The position numbers were made by a program, and so were the translations under genes. Below, piece by piece: positions 28,352 to 37,939 of a stretch of 64,000 nucleotides of DNA (position 1 is the first letter of the stretch; every line of letters starts with the position of its first letter). The DNA is taken from assembly GCF_000764205.1 (NCBI RefSeq), contig NZ_JQDZ01000034.1, positions 1 to 64,000 on the forward strand, in the 5' to 3' direction. The notes below the pieces were generated by a model. It was not told the DNA's origin. It did not search any database and saw nothing but the letters and a program-made list of their open reading frames with translations. The DNA is from Thalassotalea sp. ND16A (GTDB taxonomy: Bacteria > Pseudomonadota > Gammaproteobacteria > Enterobacterales > Alteromonadaceae).

Positions 28352-30115
28352 ATGACAGAACAAACATCTTATTCATGGCGCAATATACTTAAACCTTTAG
28401 CGTTCTCAAGTATTGCGGCATCTGTATTATTAACCACCAGCGCTTGTGCCGAACAGGTTGATGCAAAAGACATCAACATTAAAGATAAGTGGGTTGCCCG
28501 TGCCGACAGTTTAAGTGTGGATAAAACGCCGCCTGATCCAAAAAAAGGCAGCTATGGGATGAACAAAAAAACTGGCGAGTTTACTCATCCGCCAGCAACC
28601 CGAGATTATCATGGTAATTACACTTTTGACGGTGAGCTGGATTACTGGGATACCGAGCAATACATCAAAAATATGAAAATTGAGGCGTATTACCCAATCA
28701 CGGTTGAGCCATTTCATACCTGGCAAAACATTGTCGACTTTGATGGTCGTCGTTATCTCTATCAGTACGTACGTCGTGATCTGAAAATATTTGATATCAC
28801 CAACCCGAAAAAGGCCGAGTTACTATTAACCCGTGGACATACCTGGGGCGCCAATGGTGCCGATGAGGTGGCTCAAAACCCATATGACGAAACCGATATG
28901 TTTGGTGCCGCTTCGATTCAGTGGAATAAGAAACTGGGTAAAAATATTATGGTGCAAGGGTTTGAAGTACGTCGTTTTGGCTTGCTGAAAAACAAACGCA
29001 CGCAACCGGATAAAGTGGAAGCCATTCGTAAATCTAACCACTTAAAAGGCTTTAAAGTTTATGAAATGAACGGTCCATTGCCAAAAGATTGGAAGCTGAT
29101 TGCCGAGCGCACCACAGATGTAGAGCATCCTGATGCTCCTATTGGTCAGCAACAAGGTTCCGGTGTGCGTGACCTGCCAGCTTACTTTGGTGGCGATACC
29201 ATGTATGTGGCAGCCGCGCCTGACGCCAGTTATGCATTAACCGAATACCCGAATGACTTATACTCCGCCGGTTATCAGTCATGGGATATGTCAGATCCCG
29301 CCAACCCTAAGTTTTTAGATCAGTTAACCGTTCCTGGGCAAATTGCCTTCGATGAAGAACATGAAAAAGCCTTTAAAGACAATGTTCGTGTCGGAAATCG
29401 CACTTCATGGATGGGCGCTCGTATGTCATTATTTATTCCAACTCCGGTGGAGCAAGGTGGTAAATACGGTTATGCGGCAATGGGCGGTTTAGGCTTTTAT
29501 GTGGTGGACATTACCGACAGTAAAGATTTGAAAGTGGTAAGCCATTTGAACTTTGCCCCAAGTGTCGCCGGCACCGAAGGTGACTTTATCGATGTGTCGC
29601 AAGTGGAGAAAACCGGTATTGTTTACTTTAGCGGCTACCCACTAAATGAAGACTGCTTTGAACCGTACAAAGACGTGCATATGATCGATGTCAACGACCC
29701 GAAGAAGCCATTTAAAATCGGTGTGTTACCGCGTCCTAAACCACCGGCTGATGCAAAATTTACCGACTTTTGTCAACGCCGAGGCAGCTTTGGTCCAAAA
29801 CGTACCGGTTATTACACCCAACCGGGCACGCCAAAAGACAACATTTTGCCGTTTAATTTCTACAATGCCGGTTTGCAAGTATTCGATGTAAGTGATGTTA
29901 ACAACCCTGAGATCACCGCTTACTTTGTACCACCATTTAATACCGAACGAGTAGTAAGTTATGCCCGCGGTAATTTATCGCACAGTGTTTACATAGAATA
30001 CGACAGAAACCTGTTTTGGTTATTCACCAATCACGGCATCTATGTATTGTCTAGCCCGGTATTAGGCGAGCCTTCTTTTGACATGCCGAAAGAGGTTTGG
30101 CCGCCACGAAAATAA
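28352..30115 (+). CDS. Secreted LVIVD-repeat beta-propeller protein
   Basis: 587-aa exported protein. An N-terminal hydrophobic stretch (about residues 14-32) ends at SACAEQ, so it is secreted or lipid-anchored (Cys in TTSAC). The body has repeated segments ending in DITNPKK, DMSDPANPK, DITDSKDLK, DVNDPKKP and DVSDVNNPE, which are LVIVD-type propeller blades. RBS GAGGAA precedes the ATG. The enzymatic role of such proteins is not known; surface or extracellular binding is possible. It is flanked by tyrR and kynU and has its own terminator, so any role in aromatic amino-acid use is only suggested by position. Confidence 0.72.
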   Translation: MTEQTSYSWRNILKPLAFSSIAASVLLTTSACAEQVDAKDINIKDKWVARADSLSVDKTPPDPKKGSYGMNKKTGEFTHPPATRDYHGNYTFDGELDYWDTEQYIKNMKIEAYYPITVEPFHTWQNIVDFDGRRYLYQYVRRDLKIFDITNPKKAELLLTRGHTWGANGADEVAQNPYDETDMFGAASIQWNKKLGKNIMVQGFEVRRFGLLKNKRTQPDKVEAIRKSNHLKGFKVYEMNGPLPKDWKLIAERTTDVEHPDAPIGQQQGSGVRDLPAYFGGDTMYVAAAPDASYALTEYPNDLYSAGYQSWDMSDPANPKFLDQLTVPGQIAFDEEHEKAFKDNVRVGNRTSWMGARMSLFIPTPVEQGGKYGYAAMGGLGFYVVDITDSKDLKVVSHLNFAPSVAGTEGDFIDVSQVEKTGIVYFSGYPLNEDCFEPYKDVHMIDVNDPKKPFKIGVLPRPKPPADAKFTDFCQRRGSFGPKRTGYYTQPGTPKDNILPFNFYNAGLQVFDVSDVNNPEITAYFVPPFNTERVVSYARGNLSHSVYIEYDRNLFWLFTNHGIYVLSSPVLGEPSFDMPKEVWPPRK

Positions 30116-30149
30116 ATTATTTTAGTTTGCTAGCGTGATTTAAAAATTT

Positions 30150-30174
30150 ACCCCAGTCTTGTACTGGGGTTTTT
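30150..30174 (+). terminator. Terminator of the LVIVD-repeat gene
   Basis: Perfect 8-bp stem ACCCCAGT / ACTGGGGT with a 5-nt loop and TTTT tail. Confidence 0.85.
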
Positions 30175-30333
30175 GGTTGGCGGGGTTTCAACCTCAATTA
30201 TAGATCTGAATTTATTTAGACGAAATGCTCCTGGTTATAACTAAAAACATATACCTTTGTGGTCTATTGTTATTTTTAAGTTATTACTTTTATCGATAAG
30301 ATGATGGCAACTATTTTAAGCCGTGAGAGCAAG

Positions 30334-31578
30334 ATGCAAGCAATCAATCGAGAATATTGTCTTCAATTAGATAAGCAAGATCAATTAGCCAGTTTCCGTA
30401 ATGAATTTAGTTTACCAGAGCATGATATTTACATGAGTGGTAACTCGTTAGGGGCGATGCCGAAAAAAGCGATGAGCAAGGTTGAAGAAGTGGTGTTGGA
30501 CCAATGGGGCACCAGTTTAATTAAAAGCTGGAATATTCATGGTTGGTTCACCTTAAGTCAAACCATAGGTGACAAGTTGGCAACGACTATCGGCGCCGAT
30601 GCCGGCGAAGTTGTGGTAACAGATGCTACCGGTATAAACGTATTTAAAGTGATTGCTGCGGCCTTAACGCTAAATCCTGATCGTAAAAAAATCGTCATGG
30701 AAGGCAGTAATTTTCCTACCGACAATTACACCGCCCAGGGTCTGGTTAAATTACTCGGCAACAAACATGAACTGGTGTTTGCTGAAACCGAACAAGGTAT
30801 CTTAGATGCCATCGATGATAGTGTTGCTGTGGTTTGTTTAACTCAGGTGCATTACAAAACCGGCCGGTTATTAAACATGAAAGCCATTACCGAGAAAACC
30901 CAGCAATGTGGGGCCATTTCGGTTTGGGATTTATGCCATAGTGGTGGCGCCTTACCTATTGATTTAAACGCCTGTAATGTCGATTTTGCCATAGGTTGTA
31001 CGTATAAATATTACAACGGTGGTCCGGGTAGCCCGGCGTTTGTTTTCTGTGCTAAACGTCACCAAGGTAAAGCCTTACAGCCATTAACCGGTTGGTATTC
31101 GCACGCCGCGCCCTTTGCCTTTGAACAAGATTACCGTCCGGCGAATAATATTAACCAAATGTTATCTGGTACCCAGGCTATTTTAAGTTTGGCGCTATCT
31201 GAAATTGGTATTGATATTTCTGCGCGAGTGGATGCTCAGGCACTGCGCGAAAAATCGCTGAACATGTCCGATTTATTCATCCAGTTAGTTGCACAAGAAT
31301 GTGGCGAATTTGGTTTTAAGTTGATCACCCCGAAAGAGCGCGAACGTCGTGGTAGCCAAGTTGCGATGAGTCACGAAGATGGTTATGCGATAGTGCAAGC
31401 GCTTATCGGCTCCGGTGTTATGGGCGACTTTAGAGCACCTGATACACTACGCTTTGGTTTAACGCCATTGTATTTACGTTTTGTCGATGTGTGGGATGCT
31501 GTTGCTCGCTTGAAAGTGATTATGCAAGAACAAACCTATAAGCAAGCTGAATTTAACCAAAAGCACGCGGTAACCTAG
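30334..31578 (+). CDS. kynU: Kynureninase
   Basis: PLP enzyme that cleaves kynurenine to anthranilate and alanine in tryptophan breakdown. About 414 aa, normal for KynU. Motifs: IYMSGNSLGAMPKKA near the N-terminus, GNFPT-like EGSNFPTDNYTAQG, VWDLCHSGGALPIDL, and the PLP-lysine segment CTYKYYNGGPGSPAF. An ATG pair at 30301 is possible, but ATG 30334 (MQAINREYCLQLDKQD) has GAGAG upstream and matches the family start. No tryptophan dioxygenase or kynurenine formamidase lies in the window, so the rest of the pathway must be elsewhere. The transporter gene follows 73 nt downstream. Confidence 0.93.
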   Translation: MQAINREYCLQLDKQDQLASFRNEFSLPEHDIYMSGNSLGAMPKKAMSKVEEVVLDQWGTSLIKSWNIHGWFTLSQTIGDKLATTIGADAGEVVVTDATGINVFKVIAAALTLNPDRKKIVMEGSNFPTDNYTAQGLVKLLGNKHELVFAETEQGILDAIDDSVAVVCLTQVHYKTGRLLNMKAITEKTQQCGAISVWDLCHSGGALPIDLNACNVDFAIGCTYKYYNGGPGSPAFVFCAKRHQGKALQPLTGWYSHAAPFAFEQDYRPANNINQMLSGTQAILSLALSEIGIDISARVDAQALREKSLNMSDLFIQLVAQECGEFGFKLITPKERERRGSQVAMSHEDGYAIVQALIGSGVMGDFRAPDTLRFGLTPLYLRFVDVWDAVARLKVIMQEQTYKQAEFNQKHAVT

Positions 31579-31651
31579 GCGCGTTTAGCGCCAAATTAAC
31601 ACAACAACCTGATTTAAAACTGCAATAATGATAATGACAACGAGGTGAACA

Positions 31652-33022
31652 ATGAGTATTTCTGCAACCCCGGCGGTGACTTGGTCTTCCAAATCAAGTT
31701 TCTTGCTAGCGACTATCGGTATTGCCGTTGGGTTAGGTAATATTTGGCGTTTTCCCTATGTGGTTGGCACCAACGGTGGTGCCGCCTTTGTTTTGGTTTA
31801 TGTATTAATCTTGTTGTGTTTTGCCGCGCCTATTATGATCGCGGAATTGATGATAGGCAGGCAAGGTCAAAAAGACCCGTTTTCCACCATTAAATTCCTG
31901 AGCGAGCAAAATTCTGCCCATAAAGGCTGGCAACTGATTGGTTGGTTAAGTCTGTTGATCCCGTTCATCGCCTTATCCTATTACTCTGTCGTTGCCGGCT
32001 GGACCGTAGATTACACCATGCAATCGTTAGTGAATAAATTTGACGGCATTGACGGTGCAGCATCAAAGTCTTATTTTCAATCGTTAGCGGGCTCGCCAGT
32101 AAAAAGTATCTCATTATTTTTAGCGTTTATTGCACTCACCATGTTTATCATTTCAAAAAGTTTAAAAGATGGTCTGGAAAAGAGCGTAAAACTGCTAATG
32201 CCGATGCTATTTTTGATCTTGGTGTTTTTGGTGATTTATGCCGCCATTGCCGGCGACTTTGCCCGAGGTTTCAGTTATTTGTTCTCCCCGGATCTGTCAA
32301 AAATTAATGCCGATGTGGTGTTAGCCGCGATGGGGCAAGCATTTTTCTCGTTAGGCGTTGGCGCCGGCAGCGTAATGGCTTATGGGGGTTATCTGTCAAA
32401 AGATATCTCGATTCCCAAATCTGTGCTTACCGTCGCGTTTGCCGACACCTTAGTGGCATTACTTGCCGGGATGGCGATATTTCCCTTCGTCTTTGCTTTT
32501 GATTTAACGCCATCGAGTGGCCCCGGGCTTATTTTTGAAACCTTACCTGTCGCCTTTGGTCAGTTACCCGGTGGCCAGTGGGTAGGGCTGTTATTCTTCT
32601 TCTTATTGGCAGGAGCGGCGTTAACCACCGCGTTATCTATGCTTGAGTGTTTGGTGCGCTTCTTATCCGATAAATATCAATTTACCCGCACTAAGGCGAC
32701 GTTATTGGCCGGCTCAGCAAGTGCGGTGCTTGGCTTAGGCGCAGCAATGTCATTTAACCTGTTGAGTGACTTTAAACCGCTTAGCTTCATTGATGCCTTT
32801 AGTGGTAAAACCTTATTCGATTTAATGGATTATTCGGTTGCCAATATTATGATCCCAATTAACGCGTTATTGATTGTTATTTTTGCGGGGTGGGTACTAA
32901 AAAAACAAGTGGTTAAAAGCGAGTTTTCGACTGAACATTCCTCGTGGTTTGCCCCTTGGTTATGCCTTATCCGCTACATTGCCCCAGTCGGTGTTATTGC
33001 TGTTCTGGTTGTCGGTTTATAG
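31652..33022 (+). CDS. Na+-dependent amino-acid symporter, NSS (SNF) family
   Basis: 456-aa inner-membrane importer, 11-12 hydrophobic segments. TM1 carries the diagnostic GIAVGLGNIWRFPYVVGTNGG sodium and substrate site. The size is close to bacterial 11-TM members such as Tyt1, a tyrosine transporter. RBS GAGGTG is well placed. It follows kynU with only a small hairpin (GGCGC/GCGCC at 31578-31592, no T-tract) between, so the two are probably co-transcribed and the substrate is likely tryptophan, kynurenine or another aromatic amino acid (inference). Confidence 0.9.
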   Translation: MSISATPAVTWSSKSSFLLATIGIAVGLGNIWRFPYVVGTNGGAAFVLVYVLILLCFAAPIMIAELMIGRQGQKDPFSTIKFLSEQNSAHKGWQLIGWLSLLIPFIALSYYSVVAGWTVDYTMQSLVNKFDGIDGAASKSYFQSLAGSPVKSISLFLAFIALTMFIISKSLKDGLEKSVKLLMPMLFLILVFLVIYAAIAGDFARGFSYLFSPDLSKINADVVLAAMGQAFFSLGVGAGSVMAYGGYLSKDISIPKSVLTVAFADTLVALLAGMAIFPFVFAFDLTPSSGPGLIFETLPVAFGQLPGGQWVGLLFFFLLAGAALTTALSMLECLVRFLSDKYQFTRTKATLLAGSASAVLGLGAAMSFNLLSDFKPLSFIDAFSGKTLFDLMDYSVANIMIPINALLIVIFAGWVLKKQVVKSEFSTEHSSWFAPWLCLIRYIAPVGVIAVLVVGL

Positions 33023-33049
33023 TCAGAGCTTCACTTTACTCTTGTTATG

Positions 33050-33074
33050 GGCAGCCTAAGGGCTGCCTTTTTTT
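33050..33074 (+). terminator. Terminator of the kynU-symporter unit
   Basis: Perfect 7-bp stem GGCAGCC / GGCTGCC, TAAG loop, then seven T residues. Confidence 0.9.
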
Positions 33075-33151
33075 ACTTCAGGGATGAAGGAATGCAAACT
33101 ACCATGGATGGTATTAAGTTTGTAAAGAGATGTGCTTATCCTGCCGGGCCA

Positions 33152-33184
33152 GGGAGGGTGATTAGGGAGGGTGATTAGGGAGGG
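33152..33184 (+). repeat. 13-bp G-rich tandem repeat (possible G-quadruplex)
   Basis: Two full copies and a partial of GGGAGGGTGATTA, giving six GGG runs in 33 nt. Four G-runs are enough for a G-quadruplex on the plus strand. Confidence 0.7.
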
Positions 33185-33530
33185 ATCAAACAAAAAAAAG
33201 GGTTTTGTAACTGCATATAAACAATTAACATGAACTAAAGGAAAGTAATTTCCTGTGAACCTAAAAATAACAGTATTGAAAAAAGGTCTTTGTTTTACTG
33301 TAACTAATTGAATGTCAGTGTTTAATTCAGTTGTGGGGACGGTAAGTAGAGAAAATCAGGTATACAGAAAAGTATATATCAATACTGAATTTAATTATTT
33401 TTAATATATGGTTCGCTGCTTTAGGGTAAGTGTAGATGAACAATAACTAGATAATAAGTTCATTAACAGAGACATTTATTCATAAAAGCATAATAAACAA
33501 TTCCCTGATGTCAGGGAGGAGAAACGAAAG

Positions 33531-35879
33531 ATGAGCAAGCAACAAGCCTCTAAAGTTAGAACCACACACAGTCCAATCGCACTTAGCGTTGCCCTGGCAT
33601 TTGGCCTATCAAGCCTTTCGGCATTCGCAGAAGAAGCTGCAACCACCACTGCTGCTGAAGATGAAAAATTAGCAATTGAGCATGTCACGGTTACCGCTCG
33701 TCATAAAGTGGAAAGTTTACAATCTACGCCAATCGCCGTTTCTGCTTTTGGTGCCGATCAAATCAAAGAAGAACGCATTAACGGCTTAGAAGATATCTCA
33801 AGCCGCGTTCCTGGTTTTCAAATGAACGCTTATAATTCGGCCGAGCCTGAATTATTCATGCGTGGTATTGGTAGTGATATCGAAAGTGCCGGTGCCGCGG
33901 CAGCCATTGGTATGTATATTGACGGCGTATACATTTCTCGCGGAACTAGCGCGGTAATGGATTTATACGACTTACAAAGTGTTGAAGTACTGCGTGGTCC
34001 GCAAGGTACCCTTTACGGTAAAAACGTAGTCGGTGGTGCGGTTAACTTTATCACCAAACGCCCTGTTGATGGTGACATGGAAGGCAGCGCTGAGGTAACT
34101 GTTGGTGATTACGGTTTATTTGAAGCTAAAGGTTATGTTACCGGTTCTATTTCAGATAATGTTGCCGGTAAAATTGCAGTAACTAGCAAAACACGTGATG
34201 GTTACGGTAAAAATACCCACACTGGCAATGATGCCGACGTCGCAGAAAGTACTTCGGTTCGTGGCCAATTATTATATACACCAAGCGACGACTTGGAGAT
34301 CCTTTTTACCGCAGCTACTTCGACTGCTGATGGCGTGCCAAAAATTAAGCATATTGGTTATAGCGCGGGTCGAAATGAAGCCTTCATTAGTGACGATCCT
34401 CGTGAAGATTTAAGCAGTGTTGATAACGATGAAGAGTCAGACAGTACAACGTTTGCGGTACAGGTTGACTACACCACAAGTATTGGTCACTTAACCTCGA
34501 TTACCGCTTATCGTGATAACGATTACAGCATTTATGAAAATGCAGCAGCAGGTCTTGTTGATACCTCACAAAAATTTGAATGGTGTGGTGACTGGAGTAC
34601 TGGTGATGTGTTCCCATGTGCAGACAACACCGTTGAAAACCAGGAAGACTTAGCCTTAATACAGCCGGATGATCAATGGCTATCTCTTAAGGCTGAAGAG
34701 TCTGAGCAGTTCTCGCAAGAGTTCCGTTTGGCAGATACTAGCGATGGCCCATTAGGCTGGTTAGCTGGTGTGTTCTATATGACTGAAGAAATTGATCGTG
34801 AAGAAGAGGTTGATTACTGGTTTGATACCCAATGGGGTACCACGACAGGCATTATTGATAATACTACCTTAAATGAAACCACCAGCTATGCGGTATTTGG
34901 TCAGGCAAGTTATGAATTAACCGACAAATTATCGGTTACCGCTGGTTTACGTTGGAGCCGTGATGAAAAAGATTTCTCTGGTACTGCCGGTGGTCGTCGT
35001 TTTGATAACTGTTGTGGACACCATATTGATATAGATGGCAACTGGGTATTCGACGGCTATGCTTTTGAAACGGATGATGCATGGGAAGAATGGACACCTA
35101 GCTTGAATGTTGATTACCAGGCAACCGATGATACTTTTTACTATGTATCGGTAGCTAAAGGCTATAAAGCTGGTGGCTTTAACGGTGAAGGCATGGAAAA
35201 AGCGGAAGAAGCGGTTATTGCCTTCAACCCTGAGACTGCCTGGAACTACGAAACTGGTTTTAAAGTACGCGGTTTTGAAGACCGTTTACAAGTAAACGGT
35301 GCGCTGTTCTTCACTGAATATACCGATATTCAAACTACAGTTTGGGTTGAAACCGGTGAAACTACGCCAGATAACTTGCAAGTATTTAACGGTACTGGTG
35401 AAGTAAAAGGTTTAGAATTAGAAGTTGTCGCACTAGTGACCGAAGGGTTAACTTTAAAAGGTAGCTACGGCTACATCGACTCAGAGTTTACTGAAGACTT
35501 TGAAGTTGACGGTGAGAACCTGAAAGGCAATAAAATGCGCCGTACGCCGGAAAATACCTTTAGTTTAAACGCTTTATACGAATGGGAAATGGGCGACTTC
35601 GCCGAAGCCAGTGTTAGTGTCAGTTACCAGTATCAAGATGAGTACTTCTTCGATAACTCAAACGACCCACTTACCAAAGTTGGTTCAGAAACCAACCTCG
35701 ATGCAGTATTTATGTTACGCAGCTGGGAAGATACCTGGTCAGTGCAAGTTTGGGCGAAAAACCTTACCGATGAGCTAAACGTTGCCTCAACTACGGTTTA
35801 TGCCGCTATGGATGACACCGTATTTAACTCTTACAAGCCACCTCGTACCGTTGGTATCACCTTTGGCTATAACTTTTAA
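33531..35879 (+). CDS. TonB-dependent outer-membrane receptor
   Basis: 782-aa active-transport barrel. Signal peptide ending at about residue 33 (LSSLSAFA), a TonB-box-like IEHVTVTA, the plug domain (residues 60-170, with VEVLRGPQGTLYGKNVVGGAVNFITKRP-type signature), a 22-strand barrel and the C-terminal aromatic GITFGYNF. It resembles the large iron-complex/other-ligand receptor group typical of marine bacteria; the ligand cannot be named. It follows the kynU-transporter unit but has its own promoter region. Three 52-bp tandem repeats start at its stop codon. Confidence 0.92.
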   Translation: MSKQQASKVRTTHSPIALSVALAFGLSSLSAFAEEAATTTAAEDEKLAIEHVTVTARHKVESLQSTPIAVSAFGADQIKEERINGLEDISSRVPGFQMNAYNSAEPELFMRGIGSDIESAGAAAAIGMYIDGVYISRGTSAVMDLYDLQSVEVLRGPQGTLYGKNVVGGAVNFITKRPVDGDMEGSAEVTVGDYGLFEAKGYVTGSISDNVAGKIAVTSKTRDGYGKNTHTGNDADVAESTSVRGQLLYTPSDDLEILFTAATSTADGVPKIKHIGYSAGRNEAFISDDPREDLSSVDNDEESDSTTFAVQVDYTTSIGHLTSITAYRDNDYSIYENAAAGLVDTSQKFEWCGDWSTGDVFPCADNTVENQEDLALIQPDDQWLSLKAEESEQFSQEFRLADTSDGPLGWLAGVFYMTEEIDREEEVDYWFDTQWGTTTGIIDNTTLNETTSYAVFGQASYELTDKLSVTAGLRWSRDEKDFSGTAGGRRFDNCCGHHIDIDGNWVFDGYAFETDDAWEEWTPSLNVDYQATDDTFYYVSVAKGYKAGGFNGEGMEKAEEAVIAFNPETAWNYETGFKVRGFEDRLQVNGALFFTEYTDIQTTVWVETGETTPDNLQVFNGTGEVKGLELEVVALVTEGLTLKGSYGYIDSEFTEDFEVDGENLKGNKMRRTPENTFSLNALYEWEMGDFAEASVSVSYQYQDEYFFDNSNDPLTKVGSETNLDAVFMLRSWEDTWSVQVWAKNLTDELNVASTTVYAAMDDTVFNSYKPPRTVGITFGYNF

Positions 35880-36050
35880 TTCAGGGATGAATTAATGCAA
35901 AACAAACAGGGATGTTACATGTTTTGCTCAATTCAGGGATGAATTAATGCAAAACAAACAGGGATGTTACATGTTTTGCTCAATTCAGGGATGAATTAAT
36001 GCAAAACAAACAGGGATGTTTTCTGTTTTGCTCAATTCACCGATGAATTT
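35878..36050 (+). repeat. Three 52-bp tandem repeats, each a potential hairpin
   Basis: Copies at 35878-35929, 35930-35981 and 35982-36033, then a decayed start of a fourth. Copies 1 and 2 are identical and copy 3 differs at a few bases. Each contains the inverted pair GCAAAACA / TGTTTTGC, so the transcript would carry three successive stem-loops directly after the receptor stop codon. Confidence 0.9.
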
Positions 36051-36074
36051 TAGTCGATAGCAGTACATCAAATT

Positions 36075-36112
36075 TAGGCTCTAATAACGGTTGTTACTAG
36101 GGCCTATTTTTA
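36075..36112 (+). terminator. Terminator of the TonB receptor gene
   Basis: A 14-bp stem with one mismatch (TAGGCTCTAATAAC with GTTACTAGGGCCTA-type arm), ending in a T-rich tail. It follows the 52-bp repeats. Confidence 0.85.
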
Positions 36113-36136
36113 TTTCAGAATAGAAAGGACATTAAA

Positions 36137-36568
36137 ATGACATTGATAAAGACCATTAAACAAGCTTTGCTCACTATGTTACTACTAACCAGTAGTTTTA
36201 TTTCAACACAAGCGGTAGCCGTTGCCGATCAAAGCGCCATTTACACCATTACCGTATGGAAAATTCATCCGGGAAAACACGTTGAATTCATTAAATACAT
36301 GACCGAATGGGAAGAAGTGTTTAAAGAGATCAACGAGCCCCCAATGAAATGGTACCGTAAAATCTCCGGCGACAGTTATGATTTTGTCAGCATCAGCCCA
36401 CCATTTAATTACGAAGCGGAAAAAGCGATGGAAGCGGCAGGAAAAAAACGAGGCCTGCCAATTGGCTACAACTACACCTTAAAACTTAATGAGTTTGCCG
36501 ACAGCTACACCAGTACCATCGTAGAAGGCCCACAATCGATGGCCGATTTACTGGCGCAAATTGAATAA
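36137..36568 (+). CDS. Secreted small protein, dimeric alpha/beta-barrel-like
   Basis: 143-aa protein with a signal peptide (about residues 1-30, ending VAVADQ). The mature part (AIYTITVWKIHPGKHVEFIKYMTEW, then EPPMKWYRKISGDSYDFVSISP) has the strand-helix pattern of dimeric alpha/beta-barrel (NIPSNAP/ABM-like) proteins. It is a single gene between the receptor terminator and a TonB-domain gene. Function unknown. Confidence 0.65.
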   Translation: MTLIKTIKQALLTMLLLTSSFISTQAVAVADQSAIYTITVWKIHPGKHVEFIKYMTEWEEVFKEINEPPMKWYRKISGDSYDFVSISPPFNYEAEKAMEAAGKKRGLPIGYNYTLKLNEFADSYTSTIVEGPQSMADLLAQIE

Positions 36569-36832
36569 CGTTAAGCGCTTCAATGGTTAATCAACGGGTC
36601 TGTGAGTATAGTTACCGCAGACTTTATCTTTCTAATCCAATCAATTGATGTAAATCCATTATCAATTCAATGTCGTTTCAGCGTCAATTTAATATCATTT
36701 CTGTGTAAATTTGTATCAATCTTAGCTGAGTCGTTGATTTTGATATCAAAACATGTAACTTTATTTTTATCAGTATTTAGTCGAAACTTTCATTAATTTG
36801 GATTAAATAATAATAAAAATAAAGAGATCAGA
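36569..36832. other. AT-rich intergenic region
   Basis: 264 nt with several ATCAATT/ATATCA-type segments. No hairpin or repeat stands out. A 64-codon frame here lacks any recognised features and is not called. Confidence 0.4.
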
Positions 36833-37939
36833 ATGAAAGCTTTTATCACCCCCATTATTATCTGTTCAGTGCTTTTTTTTACCAACATTGGTGGAGCTAA
36901 TGCCCAAGCAACTGATGAGCGAAACCAAGAGTTAAAAAAAGAATTTAACCAGGTCTATGGCGCATATAAAAAGGCACTAAAGGAAAATCAGTTTGAGAAA
37001 TTTGCCGAGCTTACCAAAGAAAGTTATCGATTAGGCTGTTTAGTTTATTCAGATAAGCATATTAACTGCGCCAAATTGGCAATCAATTATGCCGCTGAGT
37101 TGAAGCCGTACGACTGGCAAATTAAACAGGATATTTATAATAAAGCCTTGATTATCTATAACCAACACTTTGCTGAATCATCGGTAGAAGTTACCGAATT
37201 AAGTATAATGCTGGCAGAAAGTTTACCTTACAAACAGAAAAAACAAGCTTTTAAGATTCTCGGTGAAGCGCTGAAAAGCCTTAAAGATAACAAAGATATC
37301 AATGACGTTGTAAGGATGCAGCTACAGATGAAAGCTGGTCAGAAGTATCTAAGGTTGGGTTCTAAAAAGTCGAGAATACTCGTTGAAAGTTATCAGGCGT
37401 TGAGTAAAATTTTCCAAGCCGACGATGCGCGTTTGCTTGAGAGTCGATTTTGGGCGGCTAAATACCATATTGCGAATAATCGTAAACATAAAGCCATTGA
37501 ATTGCTTGAACAAAACGTTGAGCAATATGAAAAAATTAAAGAATATTCCCATCCTTATGAGCTAGTGGCTAGAGCACAATTAGTGAATTTATACGAAAGA
37601 GTCCGGAAATCAGAGCAGGCGACGAAGCACTGTATCGCCATTGGAGCGTTAAAACCGTGGAATGACTCTCAAGAGCAAACCCCATTATTTCGCTCTAATC
37701 CCGTTTATCCTGTTTCGGCAGCCCGAAGAGGTAAAGAAGGTTGGGTGCAGTTGCAGTTTACTATCGATAAACAGGGAATGGTGAAAGATCCCCTTATTCT
37801 CGCGACTTCAAATAAAGAGACATTTAATAAAGCAAGCCTGCAAGCTTTAAAAGAATGGCGCTACGCCCCTAAATTTGAAAATGGTGTACCTGTAGAGGCA
37901 ACAACTACAGTACAGTTGGATTATAAAATGGGGGACTGA
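36833..37939 (+). CDS. Exported protein with C-terminal TonB domain
   Basis: 368-aa protein. A signal peptide (about residues 1-25, GGANAQ) is followed by a long helical region (residues 30-260, possibly TPR-like) and then a TonB C-terminal domain: YPVSAARRGKEGWVQLQFTIDKQG..., ATSNKETFNKASLQALKEWRYAP. True TonB proteins have an N-terminal anchor and a Pro-rich linker; this one has a cleavable-type signal and no Pro linker, so it is a periplasmic protein using the TonB-C fold, probably to contact an outer-membrane or envelope partner rather than to energise transport. Position after a TonB receptor is suggestive only. Confidence 0.75.
   Translation: MKAFITPIIICSVLFFTNIGGANAQATDERNQELKKEFNQVYGAYKKALKENQFEKFAELTKESYRLGCLVYSDKHINCAKLAINYAAELKPYDWQIKQDIYNKALIIYNQHFAESSVEVTELSIMLAESLPYKQKKQAFKILGEALKSLKDNKDINDVVRMQLQMKAGQKYLRLGSKKSRILVESYQALSKIFQADDARLLESRFWAAKYHIANNRKHKAIELLEQNVEQYEKIKEYSHPYELVARAQLVNLYERVRKSEQATKHCIAIGALKPWNDSQEQTPLFRSNPVYPVSAARRGKEGWVQLQFTIDKQGMVKDPLILATSNKETFNKASLQALKEWRYAPKFENGVPVEATTTVQLDYKMGD

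Larger units (their letters stand above)
33023..33530. other. Region between NSS symporter and TonB receptor
   Basis: 508 nt without a gene. Contents: a terminator (33050-33074), a copy of a dispersed TTCAGGGATGAA sequence (33077-33110), a G-rich 13-bp tandem repeat (33152-33184), and an AT-rich leader for the receptor gene. RBS GGGAGGAG precedes its ATG. Confidence 0.5.

Noticed and set aside
36602-36796. 64-codon frame upstream of the TonB-domain gene
   Set aside because: Very hydrophobic and AT-driven, no ribosome site; not supported as a gene.
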